This document shows, one piece after another, positions 46,001 to 52,400 of a stretch of DNA of 62,694 nucleotides. The DNA is from a virus: the IMG/VR virus record IMGVR_UViG_3300034167_000773, positions 1-62,694 of that record. One strand, 5' to 3'. How positions within the stretch are numbered: the stretch's first letter is position 1; each line of letters begins with the position of its first letter. A program made the translations under genes and the position numbers. The notes under the pieces were generated by a model that was not told the DNA's origin, made no database searches, and saw only the letters and a program-made list of their open reading frames with translations.

Positions 46001-48922
46001 TTTCAGAAAGAGGAAATGAATGATGTTAATAGAAGATCTAGTACTGAAGCTATTAAACTTATTAGAGATAAAGATGATCCTCAAAGACAGATTTTTCTTC
46101 CAGGTTATGTACAAGGATTAAAGAATCCTGATGGAACTAAATCTGTAAATGCTATTATTCCAGAAAGTAATTTTAATAAATTACTAGAACTAAGATTAAA
46201 ACTCCTTACTTCTAAAGAAGGTGTAGACTTAATTAATACTCCTGCTAAAGATTTTATGAAGGAGATTTACAGTGGAAATGAGAAAGAAAATAAAACTGCT
46301 TATTTCTTAGACGCAGGTTATCCTAATCCTAACAAGGAAGCTAAAGATTATGTAGTTTACTCTGGACAAGATACCATGCTTAATGAGTATAAGAAAATCT
46401 CTACAGGTAGTAAAGCTATTGGAGGTGCAGCTAATATAAATAAGGTAGCAGCATTTCTACAAAAGAATGGTGTTGTTTTAGATAGTACTTTAGCTGCTAA
46501 ACTAAAATCATTATACTCTGGATTAGAGTTTGATAGTGCCTCAGAGTTTGAGAGTGATTTTGATTTTATAATGCAGGATGGTAAAATTGGTTTTGTAACT
46601 AAGACTGAGAATGCTCTTAAGTTTAATACCCTCTCTAACATGGTATCCATTACTGTGGATAATGCTAAAGATCAAACCTTGGTTCTCTTTAATATTACAG
46701 ATAAGAATATCTCTGAGATATCTACAATGGCTATGTTAGGCATGGGTATAAATAGAATCTCAGCAATTCTACAAACTCCTGCAGCTAGAAAGATATCTTC
46801 TCTTTTAAGCATTCCAGATAAAGGTGTTTATGAGTATCAAGAGTTTAGAGATAATCCTAAAGCTATTAAGAAATACATTGAAGAAGACTTACAGAAAAAA
46901 GGTCTTGAGATTGTAAGTCTAACAGATGCTGATATTGTAGATAGTATTTCTACATGGGATGAGAATAAAAGAATTGAGGAATTATTATATGCTAAAGATA
47001 TTAGTAATATAAGTGATAAAGATAAACATAGACTTAATGTACAATATACTATTGCTAATCTTTATCTTGAGATTAGTAATATCACTAAAGATGCTTACCA
47101 AGTAAATACTTTACTTAACTTTAATAAAACTATAGGTAAAGAAGGTTTTGAGATTAGTAAATTAAGTACAGCATATAATAATATTAGTAAAGATGGTTTC
47201 TCATTTGCTCCAAGTAATATTACTAGTAATGGATTTATAAATACTGTAAATGATATTTCCGGTAAACTTGCTACTAGAGTAGGTAATAAAATTATTGCTT
47301 ACAATAATAATACAAATTCTTTAACTACTTCTATTGTTAGAAGTACTGATAAAGAAGGAGATGATTATCTTTCTAAAAGATTTCAAGCATCTCTTAATAA
47401 ATCTTTTATAGATTTCTTAGCTATTAATATGTTTTTTAATAAACATAAAGAAAAGAATGTACTTGGAGGAATTGATCTTTGGGATGAAAATATCTTAAAT
47501 GGTACAGCTATTACTGAAGCTTATGATAAAGTTAAGAATAAATTAGATTCTTATACTATAGGTAAGATGTTTGAAATTCAAAACCCTACTATTAAATATC
47601 CATTTAAAAGAGTAGGTATAGATACCTTTACTAACTTATCTCCTGATGAAGAACAGAATATTGTAGATAGCTTTGATAGAATGATATCATCTAGTGATTC
47701 TGAAATTAAGAATTTTGCTTATCAAGTTTTAGCACATGTAGCTGTACATGATAATTATAGATACTTAAAAGGTTCAGTAGTTAGTAAGATAAGAGCTAGA
47801 TACTTGGGTACTTATAACCAAATGTATACTGAGTATCTTGAGCCTATTATTAAAGAAATTGAAGATTCAGTTTTAACTGAGCAAGAAAAAAGAGATTTAC
47901 AATATCTTAAAGAAAGAGGTATTAGTGTTAAAGAACCTAAGACAGTAAGACAAAAACTTGTATATCATACTGGTTATAATAACTATACTACCTTAATTGG
48001 AAACTTTGCTAAGTATTTCTTTAGTGATAATAGAAATGCAAGATTTGTTAATAATCTTAAAGGAGTTAAGTTTTTATATAAACCTCAAGAAGGAGAAACT
48101 TTAGAAATTACTCCTGTTAGTAAAATTATTAATAATGAAGATGTTTATATTATTGAAGCAGATTCTTCTATCAATGCTTATGATATAATATCTCCACTTA
48201 TGTTTCAAAGCAAAGGAATATATATTAAGGAATCTTATGAGAATGATGTTGACTCTTTCTTAAAAGAAGGTGTTAAAGTTAGTAGAATAATTTATAAAAA
48301 ACTTGATGTTATTAATGGAGGTTATCTTCCTAGTGTTATGGCACAACAATATCCTTATAATCAATATAAAGAAATTGTTGATAAAGCTATAAAAGCACTT
48401 AAAGAAGATACTCGCCCTGGAACTGGAGCTAACTATGGAGCTATAGATAGTGAGGAATCAGAAAATGTAAAAGGTGCATTTGATTATGATCCTGTAAGAA
48501 TGGATGATTTTCCAGATGTTGATTTAGATTCTGGTGATGAGGAAGGTAAAGAAAATAATGCTATCTCTAATCCTCCTGTACAACCTAATGTAGTTCCGGT
48601 AATATCTGCAGAAGAAACTTTTAATAAACCAGATGAAACTGCTGATGCTTTACTTAAAGCTCAGCAGGATGAACTTGAAAGAAGAAAAGAAGAATTTTTA
48701 AAATCATTAAATTTAAGTAGTTTTAATCCATCTGATTTACCTAAGATGAAAGTTAGACCTCAAACAAATACCTTAGCTAATGAGGTAATTGATGAAATTT
48801 CTAATAACTTTGAGCAGTATAAAATTGCTTTAGAATCTGTAGGTATCAATTCCGTAGAAGAACTTATGGAGTTGTCTGATGAAAGAAAAGCAACATTAAT
48901 TCAAGATATTTGTAAAGGATAA
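37001..48922 (+). CDS. giant virion RNA polymerase polyprotein (crAss-like, two-barrel type)
   Basis: The 3973-residue protein contains RIPTQAQHSM near residue 2844, followed by KISGADYDVDSLYIH, with the DxDxD triad at Asp 2883, 2885 and 2887. This is the arrangement of the bacterial beta-prime segment with NADFDGD and of YonO/crAss-like virion RNA polymerases that are injected to transcribe early genes. A zincin motif HEAFH lies at 1593-1597 with a downstream EEKIADHFQEF that could supply the third ligand. The N-terminal region has a Gly-rich hydrophobic segment (about 140-180) that may cross a membrane. The rest carries SH3-like and helical regions. Confidence 0.9.
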   Translation: MAKKITPTFSSGGFPVVPQSTTGIDVGFEGSKYERPIAPGESVEQVLAAEQGMMDVTGNILGRFLGRATLSVAETAGMIGYGSIAAIRDRSFSSLYDNELSKQFKKADEFLVKNTPFYDTAEEKKAKFFSSDIFTVMGSAGFWGNALGEGAGFVAGAVAGGYGTGLLLKGLGALGRGALTVTRMSKAVTAATEAEQLGALAAEGVKDVNFANKVKNVLSSAKFKNAAQFQTQRAVSNMYEAGVEAKGIKEEYIANMEKDFKLQYGEDAVADEATKLDWEKQANKYANVGFGINMALLNLDGIGYSRYFKGYKETRKAIDATRDAATGMYKPLTGIRKGISTVKNYGGNAFAESFQEAGQYVTEKTLTDRDLQQSGRGITDYVRATIKGLEETFGSKEGQESMVIGAMLGGPSSVREGMAQGKLNQVGIDLLNKYMAKESIAPIIKHTNDAVQSNKGDLSERVAESSSKYLFRSAQDEAFYNYVNSRIQSGRFGDMMDDLDDFKRMDEGTFNELFVTSYDRVKKDQTVQELINSAKRIQDITDKTDAVYGKNKFKSEIIKTVADVSTYDKRINEIQSKLASENNPLERELLMSDLGFLVKDRDAANAKLRLMTSLASNEEIALNKEKNEKPKKEIEKIDKEKPPVAATPTPSTDIVKGNTVVVDGKKVIIEGINDDGTVRGATPAGPITFDPDEIDAPIQGFEKSDHYDEEPQELTPEKATLGRDAVDAPAGENFGGRAFVYDPLDPNSEFGQWTDFQPILNNDVLNNKLNNGNATELDKTNGAKAQEVVDKLINDNMKKIKDTHTFEVRNENGRNNLYAIDRKDNKPTLIGFFKNGNFQVGNSSNTKSKKKHNGLNEFVDSYSQTEQGKRKQIPDKNGRNVFMDVINGWRKLINSKVADVTNYLKLRSEILNTGTPTTLAEIMNSPYAERWKVNGEYVIVHNDNGNYILIDNVNQKSNIDLANEYLNKPDAVRSLGTQYAILVKRPDSDNYQFIGLKGGDLSATEKQSYVELVKKVNNNPGEYTQEEVDKIINDLNKNIFLATNKVIKIEGQEVPIHIRFYRTKGKNQIKIITSPKLGLDGKPVGGIKLTLKQAFGTFPDVESAIINLGKKKIYKASEEAQDLDFLKDYLETKVSPTIWKTYFRFEHRDFLANEVNNTNEKYSAAEQEFPANSENVYNVGDSVIWNGAPHTIAKIVAGGVPFYTLADASGNIVKTSTKQDRLFPATQLTPAKKEAPTERMKNVGMSRQQAEDDIEKLGVDLYYAKLLGKSVEKNKPLDKGKQYLRIIVDMSNHASAAEIITGTGEVYNYTQMSGYSGSGTSNQMVIQLPSFYDSKGKLFEGSLSTGYIYEIPNIDINNKELLAQFLSSSNYIKNKPISAKVGFVNNNDGTSTLKYYDLNFNVKQKIIETPAGAYPEKLINDFLKKEYDAELAALKGVKPTAPVSDFNSLPDLQKQNLIAAKILKAPPTDMLMTLTPEERKYYNEYKTVIDNIIDMLSIGGLYQQSGKNNDLDPALGGVDIADNLPAEGPIGTFKPAIEDANLEEISDEVAREIEAFTGLKVEFYKEGNTQNFGEFRDGIIYLSRFVPKGTQWHEAFHGIFSLLPEAEQDRLLRIAGNKWGVTNEEFMELIKIYEDRGHANFLKSVGKDWIVKTILEEKIADHFQEFMVEGKKPVILESFFTKAKRFVNLMTGVVEEPSFQSFFADATKGKFKKNVPVGTQARIATAKYKVIPGSKTETESNRLIKELVNLYADRHNPKLLENFPELKDADNTLQGFVRYYINLLRKYSNEGIVRQATEYKQILEDPLVPDERKESVKRDYDDFLKSLQKPEDPNIPPTFVKEDGLVFPALFHSSNLKMITKEVIRTGNFKETYEEVDQENEKDIMHNESVQSKNPLTETSTRDLRNIISSMYYFDMGKPTFLDEKGVINNLLFNLSNVEPEQYEETLQKLAREGNNSIDKSDFSRSMQEVLNMYRGNETFKNIFKGAFDKRFVKSFQVVDTVNTRNSGSKVITVNMKNHLYAQMNLWRNQGFNKEINSEVVKDLKDIGKGLGINIEQDVYTDPNAQEVLNKLYKIIKGGLQNRDFNKVFSSEANRNVLESLAAFNIERRLDLGELNYKNADDKTQYSIINNSHLLEKITKIYLPELDTRKPEKRAAEGNLPNLTFGTFSGSQFGDNSHTYSDLDPVTYLYTTFSLYNNYYKKGDVDKEFTPYFFIQQWESKSTNFVFQGYNHAADPIENILKYLNEEVDRQAIRINETLESLKKDEDIKLIDGYHILKDPNNKLSPREYTLSLVERFMKDDITRDQLPRGFQYTNLPYANEKIISQNPVTLEDLEKMLSKQAENMDKYFREFNINKMSFLKETTNDNNLTEEQANKYMRNFLLNQYMNRSRVLAQITPNLAEFKGYVDITKRGAGVLASGPNHGEGNFKFGVIKDIDIEGANSTDAAGYESISERINRLLRRGVISNTDMSTGGVSDKKYENYLLLKAHLEDDRDYIDLHDDDDALLKIEKTVGYGEEYYIKTAVAPITRYMSSQFANKGDKITVNGVEYTAVKDVVNEKYYLPLPSSVDSWKMLNEMQQENGPQAIFAESAIKKNVNSKVDVQTESFAGKTLDFRYKDYRLQQENPSGKEKIKDGTQLLQLIDAYFSKDFGGDVSKQMDALVSELKSYGFEFFGRELVANINGETYDPFMEYVQAAMEGSALSDRIMEFFEKDPVTGTMKISSNMPMIRNKFEQYVMSYYNNNIASHKVPGNKCTLLTSLTKGVITFGDKTISTYEYNNLSKEDKNKCSTRRLSWATESKPYAEVIVSEEYINQMGFTISEWHDLKKNDPTLFEKVSTAVGYRIPTQAQHSMIPIKIVDILPASYGSTIIAPAEITKISGADYDVDSLYIHKPSVYHTVENKVKKFKMYEDDVYSYEKSINSNKIVKEIASKLNSEEKESIQHQMMILKRKKYSISKKLNDLRSISDTIKESSPAERDKYYAEKDSLLTEIKAVNNDLAFQKEEMNDVNRRSSTEAIKLIRDKDDPQRQIFLPGYVQGLKNPDGTKSVNAIIPESNFNKLLELRLKLLTSKEGVDLINTPAKDFMKEIYSGNEKENKTAYFLDAGYPNPNKEAKDYVVYSGQDTMLNEYKKISTGSKAIGGAANINKVAAFLQKNGVVLDSTLAAKLKSLYSGLEFDSASEFESDFDFIMQDGKIGFVTKTENALKFNTLSNMVSITVDNAKDQTLVLFNITDKNISEISTMAMLGMGINRISAILQTPAARKISSLLSIPDKGVYEYQEFRDNPKAIKKYIEEDLQKKGLEIVSLTDADIVDSISTWDENKRIEELLYAKDISNISDKDKHRLNVQYTIANLYLEISNITKDAYQVNTLLNFNKTIGKEGFEISKLSTAYNNISKDGFSFAPSNITSNGFINTVNDISGKLATRVGNKIIAYNNNTNSLTTSIVRSTDKEGDDYLSKRFQASLNKSFIDFLAINMFFNKHKEKNVLGGIDLWDENILNGTAITEAYDKVKNKLDSYTIGKMFEIQNPTIKYPFKRVGIDTFTNLSPDEEQNIVDSFDRMISSSDSEIKNFAYQVLAHVAVHDNYRYLKGSVVSKIRARYLGTYNQMYTEYLEPIIKEIEDSVLTEQEKRDLQYLKERGISVKEPKTVRQKLVYHTGYNNYTTLIGNFAKYFFSDNRNARFVNNLKGVKFLYKPQEGETLEITPVSKIINNEDVYIIEADSSINAYDIISPLMFQSKGIYIKESYENDVDSFLKEGVKVSRIIYKKLDVINGGYLPSVMAQQYPYNQYKEIVDKAIKALKEDTRPGTGANYGAIDSEESENVKGAFDYDPVRMDDFPDVDLDSGDEEGKENNAISNPPVQPNVVPVISAEETFNKPDETADALLKAQQDELERRKEEFLKSLNLSSFNPSDLPKMKVRPQTNTLANEVIDEISNNFEQYKIALESVGINSVEELMELSDERKATLIQDICKG

Positions 48923-48926
48923 AATT

Positions 48927-49418
48927 ATGAAATTAAATAAGAAAATAGTTGATGCTTTAAATTATAGAATTCAACAAGAAGAAGCATCTTCAAGAGTATA
49001 TGAGCAGTTTGCTTTATGGCTTGATGATAAAGGGTTTAAGAACTTTGCAGCACTGTATTACAAGTATGCAAGTGAAGAACTTGGACATGCAAAATTTGCT
49101 AAAGACCATCTTCTTGCTTTTGGTGTGCAACCAGAGTTAACTAAGTTACCTGCTCCTGATTATGAGTTCAACTCTTTAAAAGATATTCTAGAGTTGACTC
49201 TTGAGCATGAGCAAGAAATTACTAGACAGTGTAATGAGCTTACTAAGCTTGCTGCTAGTCTAGATGATTTTCCAACTATGACTCTAGGTATGAAGTACTG
49301 TGCTGAGCAAGTAGAAGAACTTGATAAGGCTCAAACTTTTGTAGATCAAATGGAAACCTTTGGTGATTCTAAGGAAGTAATGATTACTCTTGAGCACAAT
49401 GTTAAAGACATGCTATGA
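48927..49418 (+). CDS. ferritin (24-mer type) with intact ferroxidase centre
   Basis: The 163-residue product aligns with bacterial FtnA over its whole length. All metal-site residues are present: Glu 18, Tyr 25, Glu 50, Glu 51 and His 54 (EELGH), Glu 95 (LEHEQEIT), and Glu 127, Gln 128, Glu 130 and Glu 131 (AEQVEE). It should oxidise ferrous iron and store it as a mineral in a 24-subunit cage. The gene starts 5 nt after the giant polymerase stop, and its end overlaps the next giant gene by 4 nt (ATGA), so it shares the late transcript. It is unusual cargo for a phage; possible roles are protection from iron and oxidative stress in infected cells. Confidence 0.93.
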   Translation: MKLNKKIVDALNYRIQQEEASSRVYEQFALWLDDKGFKNFAALYYKYASEELGHAKFAKDHLLAFGVQPELTKLPAPDYEFNSLKDILELTLEHEQEITRQCNELTKLAASLDDFPTMTLGMKYCAEQVEELDKAQTFVDQMETFGDSKEVMITLEHNVKDML

Positions 49419-52400
49419 TAGTTTGCCCAAATAAAAGAACTAAGAGTTGGAAAAATTTAGTAGCTGCAAGAGGAGAATCTGAAGCTTATAATTTATTTTT
49501 TAAGTATCAAGGAGAAGTACCTGAGAGTGAGTATGAAATTTCTGAAGAAGAAATACTTCCAACAGTTTCTCAAGGAGGATATGATAGTTTTCTTAAGATA
49601 AAATATTTTTATGATCAACCTTCTAAAGGGTCTTTACCAACTTCAACAGTTTTAGGAAGAATTGCAAAATCTTCTCATCCACTTAATAAAGTAGCTGAGC
49701 ATTTATTACCTTATGTAAATAGAATTAATGATTGTCCAATAAGTATAGTAAATAATATTACAATTAAAGGAAGTGATTTAAAACTTGGAATTGCTGGTAT
49801 TTACTCTAGAAAAAATAATAATATTCTTATTAACAATTTTGCTAGATTTAGAGGTAAAGGTGAAGAACCAACTATTATTCATGAGGTAATGCACTCTTTA
49901 ACTTATGGAGCTTTAAGATCTGATAATGAAAATACTCAAAAATTTAATGAGATATATGAGTATCTTAAACCTATGTTTCCTGAATTTAATCCAAAAACAG
50001 GAGAAGGTACTTATGCATTAAAAAACTTAGATGAGTTTATAGTAGCATTATTCTCAGATAGTGCTTTTATTAAAGAACTTATTAAGATACCAGCTATTGA
50101 TAAATCTAAAAGTTCTATACTTAAAGAAGTATTTGATTATATTCTATCCTTATTTAATATCTCAGAAAAAGATAGTATTTATAGACAAGCATTTATTGTA
50201 GCAAGTGATATTCTTGAGAATGCAGCTTTATACTCAGACTATCAAAAAGAACAGTATGAGGCAGAATATTATATGAGCCCTCAATCTAATCCTAATTTTG
50301 CTGCACAGTTAAGACAATGGAATGAGAATAAAGGTAAGAATTATACAAATACTGAACAACAAGCTAATGATACTTATGAACGCTTAAAAAGTTTTTATAC
50401 TAATGGTGTTGTTTATAAACCTAAACAAGTAAAAGATAACTTATGGGTAGTTAATGTTAAAAAACCAGTAGATGTTGTAGTAGAAGAAGATATTAAAAAA
50501 GTTATTAATGAGAGTTATAATAAAGATTTTATTCCTAGAATAACTGAAATTGGTCCTAATCAGTGGATGACTCCAGAAGGAGATATTATTTCTAATGATG
50601 ATGCTGAACCTTACAAGTCTGTTGATAATATTGAAGCTCCTGAGAGTTTACCTAAATTTAAAATTGCACCAAATGATAAAATTATTTGGGGGCATCCAGG
50701 AATTGGTAAAACTTTTTTAAGACAAACTAACCAAGATATTATTGATTTTGATTCTGATTATAAATCAAGAATTAATAAAAAATATAATCTTCCTGAAGGG
50801 TTTAAAGCAAGAAATGAATGGAGAAACTCTAATCCTGAGTTGTGGAAAGAAGAAATAAGACAACTTTGGTCTGAAGCTAAAGAAGAAAGTAAAGCTACAG
50901 GTAAAAGATTACTTGTATCTGATATGCTTATGCTTAGAGAATTTGCTAATGATTTTGATAAAGTAATTAATATTTCAGATGAAACTTTTGTAGAAAGAGC
51001 TAAGCAAAGAGATGATTATACAGAAGGTGAAACTGAACAATGGAAAGCTAATATTAATCAAGCTTTACAAAATATACCTCAATCTAAGATTGTTCAAACA
51101 GATAAGTATATCTCAGATTTATTTACAACTTCTCAAAAACAGTTACCTAAGTTTAAACCAAAACCTGCTAATACTCTTAACTCTTTAGAAATAGAACAAT
51201 TTAGAGTTGCTTTAGATACTTCTTTACAAGTTGGAGGTACTATTAACTTTAATTATTGGAGTGAGGGAACATCTGGAGAAATCTCTAATAAAGATATAGA
51301 AATATTAAGTGTTGATGATAATACTTTTGTAGGTAAATATTCTGATGGTACTGAAAGAGTATTTAGATTTGATAATGTAGTTAGTAAAGCTGTTCCTGGA
51401 AAATATGAAGTGCATGAACAAGCAATTTTTAAAAGCAATCTTGCAGTAGGTAAAACAGTTACAGTCTCTAGTAATGGATTAGAGTACTCTGGTACTGTAG
51501 CAGAAATAGGAGGAGATAACTTTACTGTTCTTGATGTTGATGGTACTATCTATAATCTTAAGTATGCTGATATAGATAAAGAAAACTATGAAAGAAGAAT
51601 CTTTCAAAGAGCTTCTGAGATGAAGAGTATTCTTGAGGAGCAAATAAAAAGATTTTCTAAGAATGCTAAATCTCAATTTCAACTTGATAGAATTGCTCTT
51701 TTGCAACAAGCAGTAGCTCATTTAGATACTTACAAAGGCACTGTAGATCTTATTAAGTTTATGAAACTATTACAGGAATCTGTTAATAAGAGTAAAGCCT
51801 TAATGAGAAATCTTTCAGAATCTGATAAAGATCTTGATAGTATGACTGAAAGTGAAAAGATTGAGGAGGTTAATAAGAGATTGTCTAAGCTTTCTTTCTT
51901 AAAGGATTATGTAGATAGCATGATGGTATTTAAGAAAATGGCTTTTGAGATTGCTGAATCTGATAGTTCTCAAGAGTTAAAAGATAAAGCTGGTGGGCTA
52001 TCTTTAGAGATTGATTCTGCTGATAATATGTATTATGAGGTAGCTATTCCTAATATAGCTGATTGGTTGTGGATGTGTTTCCCTAAGAAACTTAATTCTC
52101 AACTTCTTTTGATTGGTGAAAAAGAATGGACTAAGGAAAGATTAATACAAGAACTTAGACAACCTACTAAAGATTTAGATTTTCTAAATTCTTATGGTGT
52201 TCCTGTAGCTAATGCTAATGATATTATTACTGGTCTCTTTAGTAAGGCTGTAAAAAAGGTTTTACAATATGCTAAAGAAAACCATATTAATCTTGAAAAG
52301 AACTTACTTCCTTTCTTTAAGAAAGTAGCAGCTACCGGTGCTAAGATGGAAGAAGTTTATAAGAAGTTTTATACCATCAAACAGATGGAAACTGAGGAAG

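Noticed and set aside
37001-48922. Use of an alternative genetic code (TAG or TGA read as sense), known in some crAss-like phages
   Set aside because: The giant frames are open under the standard code, and TAG and TGA serve as gene ends at expected places (for example TAG after the portal and TGA in the ATGA overlaps).
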